DNA of 64,000 nt from positions 496,001 to 560,000 of the forward strand of contig MSED01000014.1 in the NCBI GenBank assembly GCA_002099365.1, read 5' to 3'. The stretch comes from Phialophora verrucosa. Lineage: Eukaryota > Ascomycota > Eurotiomycetes > Chaetothyriales > Herpotrichiellaceae. The position numbers were made by a program, and so were the translations under genes. Positions 21,647-32,808 of this stretch are shown here, piece by piece (the stretch's first letter is position 1; the number at the start of each line of letters is the position of its first letter). The notes under the pieces are model-generated. The model did no database searches and was not told the DNA's origin. It saw only the letters and a program-made list of their open reading frames with translations.

Positions 21647-23951
21647 ATGGGCCTTTTGTAAGTCGTGTCTACGCCGGACGTCAGGCGAAGTTCTAACCCC
21701 CCATTCCCAGAGCCTTGGGCACGGCCCTGGATTGGCCCGACGCAAAGAAAGCGGCAGGTCAAGTACGAGAATGGGGTATCGAGGTGAGATCTGCCACAGA
21801 AAGGACTGGTGTCGGCGAGATCTGGAGACTGACTCTGTCCGAAGCAACTGCTCGGAATATGGCGCAAGGCCAAGGGTAAAGAGCGTGATGCTCTGCTTTG
21901 GGGTGACGAAGTAAGGCCCCCTCGGCCGAATGCCGGTCCGGGTCACTGAGCCTTGTCCAGATCGAGTACCTCGTCGTCGCGATCGATGATGAACATAAAA
22001 AGGTCCGTCTGTCGCTGTGTCAGGCGGACGTGTTGAAGGCATTGGCCAAAGACGAGACTCTTGCGGACCAGGACGTCACGGTCCCAGACCTCCAGAATGG
22101 CGTCGCGTGAGTTCTCAAGTCTCTGCTCGTTCTTGAGCCCTCGCATTGACTCGACCCAGTCCCACCGGTGCTCTTCCAACCTTTCATCCCGAGTTCGGCC
22201 GGTTCATGCTGGAAGCTACGCCCGGGAAGCCGTGGGGCATCGACTTTAAGGACCTCCTTGCCGTGGAGGACGACATGAAACTCCGGCGCAAAATCGCAAA
22301 GGCACATATGGATCCCGATGAATTCCCCATCACGTTGACGACCTTTCCTCGCCTGGGTCTTCCAGATACCATCAAGCCCGACTATCCGCCTTCGGGCCCG
22401 GCGTTGCGGTCGCAATTCGTCCCCGATGAAATCGCCAACCCGCATATCCGCTTCCCTACACTGGCAGCCAATATCCGATCACGAAGGGGGAGGAAGGTCG
22501 AGCTAAATGTTCCGGTTTTCAAGGATAAGAACACGCCGTCGCCGTTCGATGACCCGACCGTCAATTACGATCTGCACAACTGGCCGGAAGACGATGACGT
22601 TCGAAACGGTGCGGTCAAGCAAGACTGCGTCTACATGGACGCCATGGCATTCGGCATGGGTAGTTGTTGCCTCCAGATCACGTTCCAGGCCAAGAACATC
22701 CGCGAGGGTCGCACGCTCTATGACCAGCTCTCGCCGTTGGGGCCAATCATGCTGGCCCTCACTGCCGCAACACCAATCTACAAGGGTTTCCTCGTGGACA
22801 CCGATGTGCGGTGGAACCAGATATCCCGAGCAGTCGATGACAGGACGCCCGAAGAGCTCGGTGAGAAGCCCCTGAAGAACGATCGTTGGCGGATCCCCAA
22901 GTCCCGCTACGCCAGCAACAGCACGTACATCGCGCAAGACCATCGACTGCGACCAGAGTATATGGACCCGAACCTCATCGTCAACGAAGAATTAAAACAG
23001 AAACTCCTGGACGGCGGCATGGATGATCTGCTCGCCACCCATTTCGCCCATCTTTTCATCCGCGACCCCATCGTGATATTCTCCGAAGACCTGAAAGAGC
23101 TGGACCCGGAAGGGTCGAACCATTTCGAGAACATCCAGTCCACAAACTGGCAGCACATGCGGTTCAAGCCGCCTCCGCCTGGCGCCGACATTGGCTGGCG
23201 AGTCGAGTTCCGCAGCATGGAGATCCAGATCACCGACTTTGAAAACGCCGCCTTCTCCGTCTTCATCGTTCTCGTCACGCGCGCGATCTTGAGCTTCGAC
23301 CTGGACTTCTACATCCCCATCACGCGCACGACGGAGAACATGGAGACCGCACACATCAGGGACGCGGTCATGCAGGAGAAGTTCTGGTTCCGGAAAGATC
23401 CCTTCCCGAAGAAGAGAACCCCGAAGCACTCGCCCGTGCAGTCGCCCGCGCTCAATGGAATCAGCGAACCGGCCACCACCTCCTCGACGGGTTCTTCGAC
23501 GCCCACGGCCCAACCACGGCCCCAGAACGGTACAACGGATCCGGACGGCTCATCGATCGACACTCCGCTGGGCCCCGTCGAGGACGAATACTCGCGCATG
23601 TCCATCGACGAGATCATCAACGGCGCCGCGGATGGGTTTCCCGGCCTGATCCCGCTCGTGGAATCATACCTCGACAGCGTCAACATCGACATCGACACGC
23701 GCTGCCGCCTGGCCGTCTATCTGGACCTGATCCGCAAGCGAGCCAACGGAACCCTGTGGACGGGCTCGAAATGGATCCGCAACTTTGTGCGCACGCACCC
23801 TGCGTACAACGGGGACAGTGCCGTCAGCGACGAGATTGTCTACGATCTGTTCGAGGCTGTCCGGGAGATAGAGAAGACCGAGGGCAAGAAGCAGCACGTG
23901 GGTTGGGAGATGCTTTCTGCGAGGGAAAGGCCGAGGGGTCTAGATGATTGA
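21647..23951 (+). CDS. GSH1: Glutamate-cysteine ligase catalytic subunit
   Basis: Five exons, 21647-21657, 21711-21783, 21845-21910, 21961-22106 and 22160-23951, give 695 aa. The first exon is only 11 nt (MGLL plus part). All four introns are GT..AG and short (50-61 nt). The enzyme joins Glu and Cys through the gamma-carboxyl using ATP, the first and rate-limiting step of glutathione synthesis in the cytosol. Marks of the eukaryotic GCLC family are LLWGDEIEYLVV near the N-terminus, GRFMLEATPGKPWG, and MDAMAFGMGSCCLQITFQA. The core is followed by a Ser/Pro/Thr-rich insert (about residues 510-570) and a C-terminal helical part (FPGLIPLVESYLD). Length agrees with fungal homologues. Neighbouring genes are unrelated. 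The start is fixed by homology, since MGLL..LG.ALDW..AK is the usual N-terminus. Confidence 0.96.
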
Positions 23952-24236
23952 TTTGATGAAACCCTTCGATACTGAGGGTGCTGTGGTGTGACGCTGTGAT
24001 GTTCTGCGGAGCGACAGACAGACAGAGAGGAGGGCGATTAGTTCGGTATTTTAGATGATTGATTCAAACCTTGACGGGCCTAGGATGTCGATTGGAGAGG
24101 AGTTGCTCGAGTACGGTAGATGTGATTGATCCCCAACTCCACCCGAACCCAAGATGCCCATGTCGTACGCGTGAGAGCTCGAGGAAGAGGGAGAGGGAGA
24201 CGCCCTTGATCGACATCGTAGCATTATCACTATCAC

Positions 24237-24260
24237 GATCATGATCATGATCATGATCCA
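24237..24260. repeat. GATCAT microsatellite
   Basis: About four copies of GATCAT. The run is self-complementary, so it could form a hairpin. Confidence 0.8.
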
Positions 24261-24537
24261 ACGGCCAGCGGCTTTGACTCTCCGCTCCGGTCTATGCGGA
24301 GTACACAGACCGGCTATACATAGGTGGGTGATAGGACGCTTAGACACAGTTGGGCGACAGGACGGTGGTACCGGTAGTGACGGCGCATTGGTATACAGTA
24401 TATCAGCGAGGACTTACTACGTACTACGTAGTAAAGAGTACTCTTACCCTTACTTGGCCTTACCTTGTAGCTATAGCTATGCATCGTCATTTACTGCGGT
24501 TGCTATGATTATGATTATGATATGATCAGCGCGGGTA

Positions 24538-24565
24538 GGAGCAGGAGCAGGAGCAGGATGAGGAT
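24538..24565. repeat. GGAGCA microsatellite
   Basis: Imperfect run of AGGAGC/AGGATG hexamers in non-coding DNA. Confidence 0.7.
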
Positions 24566-24636
24566 CATTACAGCCCCAAGTCGAAGGCAAGGTCTAGGTC
24601 TCGCGCGTCACGATCACACATGAAGTGGTACACTGT

Positions 24637-24735
24637 AGTATGTTACAGTCAAGGTACCGTAGTATGTATACAGTCTAGGTACCGTAGTATGTATACAGTC
24701 TAGGTACCGTAGTATGTATACAGTCTAGGGATACC
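24637..24735. repeat. 25-bp tandem repeat, about four copies
   Basis: Copies at 24661-24685 and 24686-24710 are identical. A diverged 24-bp copy precedes (24637-24660) and a partial one follows (24711-24735). The unit is AGTATGTATACAGTCTAGG followed by TACCGT and contains the palindrome GTATAC. Confidence 0.88.
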
Positions 24736-24758
24736 TAACTTACCTAACTTACCACAAC

Positions 24759-24794
24759 GGCTCAGGCTCAGGCTCAGGCTCAGGCCCAGGCTCC
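24759..24794. repeat. GGCTCA microsatellite
   Basis: Five to six copies of GGCTCA, the last ones degenerate (GGCCCA, GGCTCC). Confidence 0.8.
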
Positions 24795-25240
24795 AGGAAG
24801 GTCCGATATGATAGATGTGTTATCGTCTATAGCTCCGGAGCCGTGCAAGGTTACTGTATGCGCCATCTCAATTATGGACTGTTTTGTGTACTATGCTGTG
24901 GTGAGCATGCTCCGCATCCATCGCTTAACTCACTCATATTGCACATTGCACATGAACTTGAGGATTCCTTGTATATTCATTCATTCCTTCGTAGGGGGCG
25001 CGGCTGGTTTCACACTCCAGCGTGGCAGGCACTGCTTTGCGGTCCCAACACTCGCTGCTTCGTACATACACCACTGCAAGTCCATATCCCCTGGCTATAT
25101 GGTCGATTCGCACTTTTGAGCCGTGTACGCACCGGTGCACGCCTGATTGTGGACATCTAGAGCAAACCCGTGGATCGCCCCATGCGAGGAGTATCAGAGG
25201 ATTCGACCTTTTCTCGACGGCCTGCCAACACCCTCCTCGT

Positions 25241-27440
25241 TCAAGACCTTGTCTTGGTCCACGGCGCCCAACGTCTAGATCGAACTCGACTTCCCTCGGA
25301 GGGTTCATCCCGTGAAGGTTCCATCGACAAGTTGGCCTCTTGGCTCTCGTCCCGGTACCCGATCTTCTTCTCCTCATCCTCGGGCCCACCGGCGGTTGAG
25401 CCACTTGATCTCTCCTCGTCAAAAGAGGCGGACGTCCCATCAACGTACACAACGCTGAATTGGCGGTCGCCTTGATCGCCCCTCTCACACCACACACTAC
25501 TGGTCTCGGGGACGGGCTTCCACCAGCAGAGAAGATAGTATGTCACCGTCGAGACGATGAAGCCAGCGAAGAAGTTCACTCGGTAGATGTACACTGCTCC
25601 CATCGGTACCTGTTGGGAAGAAAAAGAATTGTTTAGCCGCAACATTCTCGCGGGGGGGAGTCAATCTCGGACAACACACCTTTGTTCCGACGGCATTAGC
25701 AAAGCCAACCACGTTGATGAGAATACCACAAATGTATGCGGCGTACGCTCTCCAGGAGATGCCGAAATGGAAAAAGTATGGCGAGCCCTTCCGTGCCGAA
25801 TAGAGGTCCTTGAGAGAATACCATCCACGACGCACCACGTAGTAATCGCAAATGATGACCCCGGCGATCGAAGACAGGAAGACGCTATAGGAAGATAGGT
25901 ATGTTGTGAAGTTATTGGAAGTACTCAAGAGATTCCAGGGGCACATGCACAACCCAACTATCGCGCTGCGATGTTGTTAGCCTCGAGAACAGGATCGGAA
26001 TGACCAGAATGGCGAAGGAACGAGCTAAACCAGTACAGGCTTTGAAGTGCACTCACCAGATGTACCCTCCTCGGCGGATGTTGAGGTAGCGAGGTAGCAA
26101 GGCTGTCAGGTCCGTCCCTGCAGAGACACTGTTTGCGGCAATATTGGTGCCAAGTTGCGCCAGTACAAAGCCAGTGGCGATGATGAAAACGCCGAAACGC
26201 TCAGCTGACGAGGCATCATCTAAGAGGAACTGAGACAGGAGATCCAGGGGGTTCCAGATGGCAGTGCCGTAGATCACCTTGGACGAAGAGGAAACGATAA
26301 TGCCGATGAAGGAAGTGATGGCGAATCCGAAGGGGATTGTCAGCAGTTGGGGTAAGAAGGCATTGCTCGGTTTCTTTGCGAAACGAGAAAAGTCCGGGTC
26401 GTTGACGATGAGGGTCGCAAAGTTGGCGATTGAGCTCATAATGCCCGCCACCCAGCCCCAGGCCAGATCCGAGCCGGAGGAGGTAGCAGGTTGATGGACA
26501 ATAGGGCCGATCCCATGAGCTCTCCCGATAGCCCAGCCAAAGAACGCTATTCCAGCGATGGGAACGAAGATCGCTTTTGCTGTGAAAAGGTGGCGGATGG
26601 TTTGTACTGGGAACCTGCAAAGTTGTTAGAAGATAGGCATAACTTGGCTGTAGGATGGTTCAGCTCTAGGAGAATGCCACCTAGGCAGATGGTCTGGAGG
26701 CGGAACAGGCGACCCAAGAAGCAATTCGAACGTACCAAATTGCAGGAAGCGAGCCAGCCCAGAAAATGAAGAATCCCACAAAGTCTCGCGTGTTGGTCCC
26801 AGATCCTTCCATGGTATTGCGGAGGTCGTTGAAGGAGGGCCAAATAGCTCGGATCATCAACACCACACAATTGCCACCAATCCAGGCCTGCACGCCATAC
26901 CAGATGCACGCCATGGCTGCGCGGTTGAAGACTGGCCACAGCGAACCCCAAATGCCAAAGGAAGCCCTCGACACAACAGGGAAGGAGATGTGGTAGGTTG
27001 CGCCGATGCGTCCAGTCATGCAGATGAAGCAGGCTGCGATAAAATATCCAATCCACACGCACAACCACTGTCGATAGCCATTAATTAGTTCATGACAATG
27101 CTTGAGCAGACTCAGACCAGACAGGGACGACTTACGGCGTGCCACCACGCAAGACCGTACTGCGTGATCGAGGCCGACGCGATCATCCAGGTATTGATGT
27201 TAAACGAGTCAGCGATCCAGAAAGCTGGAGGCTGTCAGCGAAAATGGCTACCCGGCCCTGCTTGAAGCCGTAGGACCACACACCCACGAAATTCCAGTTT
27301 CCCCATTTGCGACGAGCCTCTTCAACTGGCTTCAGGTCATTGTTCGTGAGAAATAGTTGCGCATTTGTCAAGCCAGGCTCTGAATCCACCTCGAGTTTGC
27401 GCAGCAGACGGGCCGCCTTGGAAGCCCCGAACCTGCCCAT
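25241..27440 (-). CDS. NCS1-family permease (Fur type: uracil/allantoin/uridine)
   Basis: Six exons on the minus strand: 27440-27284, 27224-27136, 27067-26736, 26614-26057, 25965-25680 and 25609-25241 (596 aa). All junctions are in frame, with introns of 59-121 nt. Joining exons 1 and 2 restores [20 protein letters not shown], a hallmark of fungal Fur transporters. Other marks are [52 protein letters not shown] and [19 protein letters not shown]. Twelve membrane helices are expected in the plasma membrane. The family imports uracil, allantoin, uridine and analogues with protons, and the exact substrate cannot be assigned. The frame stays open upstream, and an in-frame ATG at 27677 would add 79 Ser/Pro-rich residues. 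I prefer 27440 because the family begins shortly before the [13 protein letters not shown] segment. The C-terminal tail (about 80 aa) is acidic and Ser-rich. Confidence 0.9.
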
Positions 27441-28494
27441 GGTGACAGCAAGCCCTTGCTGGATATGCCTGGGTAGGAGAGACAAAAGCCAGCGAAGCAC
27501 AGTGCCGCTCGGAGTATCCTCGCTCTGCGAGCGCTTGTGGGGAGACGAAGGAGGACTGTTTGGCCGTGATAGCAAGGGCTCCAAAGCCTCCCCAGGAGAA
27601 GCTCGCTGAAGTCGAGATGAAGATGAAGGGAATTCGTCTAGCTCTACTTCGACATATCTGGGGATCGACGAGGGCATGGAGGCAAGATAATAGTATGTAG
27701 GTCCTGTGCCGAATGAAAAGCCTAACGGATCTCCAACCGTGGATGGAAGGCCAGCTCGACTGATGTCATACCGAGCATGATCGACCAGGGACAGGGAACG
27801 AGATCCGCCAGTCAATAGGAGGATATAAGGCTATGCAGAGTGGTACTGGATCGTGGCATGCAGGCATGTGGCTAGATCTGGTAAAGCAACAGTTGGCGTT
27901 GCGCGACACAGACGTGAAGAGCGAGGCCTACTCGTAGAAGAGATTTCTGTCGTGGTCGCTGTCCTTCGTGGTCGTGTGGTTGACTTCTGTACAACGCATT
28001 AACTGAGCTGATCGCCGTTTCCCCATCCCCCGGCAGCCACTCGGTCCTCGTCGACGGCGCCCTAGATGGCCTTCGCGTGGGTAGACGATCTCAAAGCGGA
28101 CAGCAGCGCATGCAAATCGCTTCGGGATCTGCTATGATGCTGTTGGTCTTTCGGCGCAGAAATCTCTTTCAAATGATCAGCTGTGGTCGCAGAACAAAAG
28201 AACGGAGATCATGAGGAGCTTGACAGGGGGTGGTGCGGGGCTGGCCACCAGCCATGACTTGATGAAACCGAGTAGCCCCAAGCCGCCCAGAATGGCCAAG
28301 GCGGCTCGTATCAAATGGTGATGCCGCATGTATTCGACACTTTGCGCTTCAAGGCCTGACAAGCGTGCATCTTGAGTATGCGCAAGCGGCGGCCAGAGTT
28401 GCTCCTGCGGCGGCCAGCTGAGGCGCTGCTCGGAGCTGGCTGCGTTTCACGAGAAGATATCTGGAGCTGGTATACATGCGAAAATTAGTCCAAC
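27441..28494. other. Upstream region of the NCS1 permease
   Basis: 1.05 kb. It includes the optional N-terminal extension of the permease (to 27677) and its promoter. A 50-codon minus-strand frame at 28177-28329 with one hydrophobic segment was noticed but is too weak to call. Confidence 0.5.
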
Positions 28495-29324
28495 CTATGA
28501 ACCACACAAAAGGCGCAACAGCTTGTTGATAATCCTTGGTAGGAACTTCTTGGCGATCTTTTCTGCTTCGTCGTATTGTCCGTGCTGCTGCTGTTGTTGT
28601 TGCGGCCGCGGTGCATGATGCTGCGGTTGCTGTTGATGATGGGGCTGTTGGCCGCTGGAATAACCCTGCTGATAATCAGGGAAGTGCTGGTATCCTCCCC
28701 AGTTGTTGATATCATGCTGCTCCACGGGGCTGCCATCGAGCTTGACGTATATCCTGCCCTCGTTCTCTTCTGTGGAATATTGCAACCCGAGCTGCTGGCA
28801 AACTTGTTCAACGCGAGGCTTGATCTTCTGAACGTGATTCGCGCTATGATTGCCCTTGCCGACGATAACATGAAGGTGGGTTTGGCCATGCGACTGCGCG
28901 TATTTGATCCGTTCTTCGAGAATATCCTCCGCCTCCTCGACAAACTGTCCATGCAGATCGATTGTATCCGCAGGCACCCTCCCGTCAGCGTTGTTTTCGC
29001 GGAAGATGAACTCCGACGCCTGCTTGTTGTACATCTCCATCTTCGCTCCATGCTCTTTGCCTTCTTGTGAGAGCGCATGCGCAGCTCCGCCATCACCATC
29101 TTGATATGCCTGTTGCGACCGCTGGAAGCAATTGGCACGTTTGGACGCTTCTTGACGTGCAAGGTCCCGGAGTCTGTCGTACTCCTGTTCGGCGGCTTGA
29201 GATTGGCTGTGGTTGAATGCTGCGTGAGAGCTCTGTTAGCATCGCCCCACAAGGGGAACCCTCAGCCACAAGGTAGAACGGCCTTACGGCTTGCTCCCAC
29301 TCGCGTTCCATGCTGCGTCGACAT
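28495..29324 (-). CDS. DUF1771-Smr domain protein
   Basis: Two exons on the minus strand, 29324-29288 and 29219-28495, give 253 aa. The 68-nt intron starts GTAAGG and ends ACGCAG. The 37-nt first exon codes MSTQHGTRVGAS. Residues ~20-85 are a DUF1771 helical segment (EYDRLRDLARQEASKRANCF). The Smr domain follows at ~95-178 with DLHG at 100-103 and HVIVGKGNHS near 126-135. The C-terminal third is Gln/His-rich (CAG and CAA codon runs) and ends in a basic-hydrophobic stretch KKFLPRIINKLLRLL. Smr domains are nucleic-acid-binding or endonuclease modules. Eukaryotic DUF1771-Smr proteins have been linked to RNA cleavage in translation quality control, but a specific role here is inference. No partner genes lie beside it. 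Confidence 0.9.
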
Positions 29325-29771
29325 TTCGTATGACATGTTGCCGACGCGACTCAATGGCAACTTGGTTGATCTCGCGATATCTCATGAAATAGGGGGGTGC
29401 TGAGATGGCCAACGACGGTGGAGGAACTAGGGCGCGACCATATATATGTCTCAAATACCGATGGCGCAAAGACAGCAAGTCGGCGGTGATCGACTGGAAA
29501 GCTGCGTTGGTGAGATCTGGGAAGGGCTCGGCTGTGCTGTAAGATGCGATCTCGGAAACTCGCCGTGTCTGGGGAACCCTGCCTGTCTGCTGACTAAGCG
29601 TGGGTGATGAGTTTGGCGCATCACGAGACACCCATTGGGAGCTTCGCATATTCCACGAGTATCTTAGCACGGAATATCAGAGCCGTCGGCTGCTAATCTT
29701 ACGTTCCATGGCAGTGATCTTGTTTCATTGCCGCAATGTAGTGGACCGGCAGGCTATCATAATTCAGCAGG
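29325..29771. other. Intergenic between the Smr gene and the C2H2 factor
   Basis: 447 nt holding the promoter of the Smr gene and the 3' end of the C2H2 transcription-factor transcript, both minus strand. Nothing else was seen. Confidence 0.6.
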
Positions 29772-32700
29772 TCATAGAGCAGCCAGCTTGCTCTCATAGC
29801 ATGTCGCCAGCTCCCGCAGAATATTCGCCATGCGTGGAGTGACACCCCAGACCCAGGTATCGTCGTAGAATCCCGCCCAATACCGTGCCAGCTTGGCCGC
29901 TAATGAAGAATCCGTCTCAGTATCGTATCCGTCCTCAACCTCGGAAAGAAGATTCTTCACCGCCCGCATCGTCTGCGCCTCGAGCTCGCTGATCGGACCG
30001 CCTTTGCCGGACCGTGTCTCGACTTCGATTGCGTGGACCCATTTCGTGACCAGTAGTGCTGGTAGTAAGAGTTAGCGACAGGCGCGGGAAGAGGTCAGCT
30101 AGACACCAAGATGACTTACCGACTTCCCATCCGGCCAACGCATGCCCAACCGCCCAAGTCAAGGCCGCCGTCTTCTTAATGAGCATTGTCCCCGCTTTAT
30201 AAGGTATCAACATGCCCTCAAATGCCCGGCTCACGGCTCTTGCGACCAGGCTGCCCCGATTTTGCGGCATTGCAACGAAATCCTCGATGGACGCGGTAAA
30301 CTCTTCCTGGCTCTCCTTCAGCAGCATCATTGAATCTGCCGCGCTGTGTCCTGTAAATGCCCGACAATAGCTGACCCGCAAAATCGCAAGGCAATTGAAC
30401 AGCAGCGGTGTCTCTGCCTCCGTCCATGGGTAGTCGGCGTCAGAACTCGCTTGCGTGATTAGAGCACGACATCTCGAAAGTGCAGCCTCTGTTTGTGCCA
30501 GGGTTTGTGACTTTTGACTGTCGTCCGCCTGTCCTGGGCTCGAGAAACCGCCGAAGAAATACGAGCCTTGCGTGATGTGCCATATGTGGATGGATATCAC
30601 GTTGATCACAACGCTGATGGCGAACGGAGACCACTCCCAGCATTCTTGCGGCACGCTCTTCGTCGAATTGCCGTTCATCACCATCGAGACTGCATCTTTG
30701 ACGTTGAGCGGTGAGCTCTGGCCTTTCCGTAGTGTGGCTTCGTGCCACTGGTCTTCCGTGAGGGCGTCCCACAGTGACTGATCGCACGGCATCTCGATGT
30801 AACCGTCTGAGACCACCGAGTACCCGGGCGGGATACCATATGTCATTGTGACAAGATTGCCGAACATTATTTGGCCGTAAAGTACTCTGGGCAACATGTC
30901 AGGAAAAATTTGCCAGGTGAATTGACTCGGCTACCTTTTGACGCTCTCTCTCTCGATCCAGTCTCGCCAGGTCAGCGGCCCTGCTTCGCTTCTGCGTAAC
31001 CGCACAATAGGTGCAAGCTCGCGGAAATCCTACGGCCAGGTCAGAGGATATCTTTTTCACCGGATCGGGTCCTACTCACCATAAGAAAGTCACCAAGGTG
31101 GACAATAGCCTTCGAGATCACTTCTGTATCACCACTGAAGCAGCTAACCATGGCGAGCAAAAGCCGAGTCTGACTCTGCCAAAGAGCATCGGGCGTTGAC
31201 TTCCGTGATTGAGATCGGGGACGAACCCAGTCTTCCAGCAAACGTGGCTTCTTGTGGAGATGGTCACCGCGGTCGACAACAGCGGCAGCGAGTGCTTGAC
31301 CGGCCTTCAGGTATAGCGAGGCTGACACCTTTCTTTCTAGGCGATACTGAGCGCCAATCGCGCATATAGCGAGTATCAGAGGAGATGGCGTGCGCTCGAA
31401 GTCCATAGTTTGAAAATGAAAGATGGGAAGGTGAACATGGAAAGCATCGACATAGGTTCGAATGCACTTCTGAAGTGCGGCGGCGGTGGGCAACCGGAAG
31501 TTGCTCAGTTCCTCAGGACACAGCCTACCGGAGAGATCTTGTAGTAAATGATATCTCATCGATTCCGTAAAGACAAGCGGTGGCTGCTTTGACTGCTTCG
31601 TCTGCGGAATTTGTAAGCTCAAAGGTCTCTCTGGTTCGGTGCGCATTGTCGCAAGCGCTGGTCCTGGCGTCTCGTCCCATGCGGCCGAGTATTTTCTGGT
31701 ACTGGCATCCGCGTGGATTGTTGGTCCCCACGTTTGACTGGTATCGTCGACGGATGGCGATTCATTCGTGGTTAGAAGATGAGTTTGCTGAAAGCCATAA
31801 TCTTGCATGGAAGTTTGGCTGGAACTGGAAAAGTTCTCCAAAGGCGACCAACCATCCATATTGAGAGGGGGCAGTGTAAAGGCTTCAACCTGCTTGGCCG
31901 GGAGGCCCAGAAAAGGATCGAAGAAGTCGAGGAACTCCAGATCCCCATCCAAATCAGGGAGAGGAACAGAACTAGGGAATGTCCGCATCTTCTCCAGGTC
32001 GGAGACGCCGACGCTGAAATCGGCCAGGTGCAAGCCCATCGTCGACGGTAGATCCTGAAGTGTGGCAGATCCAGCTCCGGCGCTTGAGTTGGTCGAGTGA
32101 TCAATTGCGAGATCTGCACTCTTCGCATCAAGCCGGAATCTCTTCGCCGAGGGACTAGTTGGTTTGGCGATATTCGAGTCTGTCGCTGGATGTGAGGCAT
32201 GTTGGGACAGGGAGCTCGCCGAATCTCCTTTATGTCCGCTAAGCTTTGTTGAAGCGGCTTGGGATGAGTCTCTCCGGGTCACAACGGTCTCATCGGTGCC
32301 ATCATCTCCAGATGCTGAAGGACTGGACGGAGTATGCTTGGCTAAGACCTTTGTCAGCTTCTACTACCCTAGAGCTGGAATAACTGTACCTGGGGATGGT
32401 TCGGACGATCCATTTATGGCCCTCGCTACTTGTTCCGGCGTGTGCAGTGTCCTTTCATGGCGGACTAGGAGGTCTCTGCACAAAGCCGGCGTCAACAGAC
32501 TGCCCAATCAGGAATTCATCGCGGACTTTACCTTCTGCTGTATCTTCTACGACATACCCGGCAGCCGAATGGCTTCTCTTGCGTGTCTGCAGGAGACGTT
32601 AGCGAACAGCACCTGCAGAGAGAGTCTCAAGAATCAAGGCTGCGTGTTGCAAGAAAAATGGTAGCTTACGGCCCCGCTGATGGCGAATGCAATGCTCACT

Positions 32701-32808
32701 TCGCTTGAAAGCTCTAGAACAGACACTGCATACATGCTTCCTCTTTCCAGTAGAGGACTCTTTATCAAGCTTCGGAAAGACAATGGTCGAAGTGCCGATG
32801 AGAGTCAT
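29772..32808 (-). CDS. C2H2 zinc-finger transcription factor with fungal_trans domain
   Basis: Seven exons on the minus strand: 32808-32670, 32586-32532, 32475-32390, 32341-31080, 31029-30935, 30886-30120 and 30058-29772 (896 aa, all phases consistent). Two C2H2 fingers lie at the N-terminus. Finger 1 has C27, C30, H43 and H47, with the H47 codon split by intron 1. Finger 2 has C55, C58, H71 and H76, interrupted by intron 2. The linker HTQEKPF resembles the classic TGEKP linker. A Ser/Pro-rich stretch with an acidic patch (DLDGDLEFLDFFDPF) may be an activation region. The remainder is the fungal_trans (PF04082-type) middle homology region, recognisable in TYVDAFHVHLPIFHFQTMDF, SPLILAICAIGAQYR and TWRDWIERESVKR. 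A nuclear regulator of metabolic genes is inferred. The targets are unknown, and the NCS1 permease two genes away is a candidate only by proximity. Confidence 0.9.

Larger units (their letters stand above)
23952..25240. other. Repeat-rich spacer between convergent genes
   Basis: About 1.3 kb between the ends of GSH1 and the NCS1 permease. It is packed with simple repeats: a GATCAT run, a GGAGCA run, a four-copy 25-bp tandem repeat, an ACCTAACTT pair and a GGCTCA run. No gene was recognised. Confidence 0.7.

Noticed and set aside
24637..24735. Possible CRISPR-like array
   Set aside because: The 25-bp units are directly adjacent with no unique spacers, and the DNA is eukaryotic. It is a plain tandem repeat.
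28177..28362. Minus-strand mini-frame with one hydrophobic segment
   Set aside because: The first ATG leaves only about 50 codons, and it sits in the promoter of the permease with no supporting signal.
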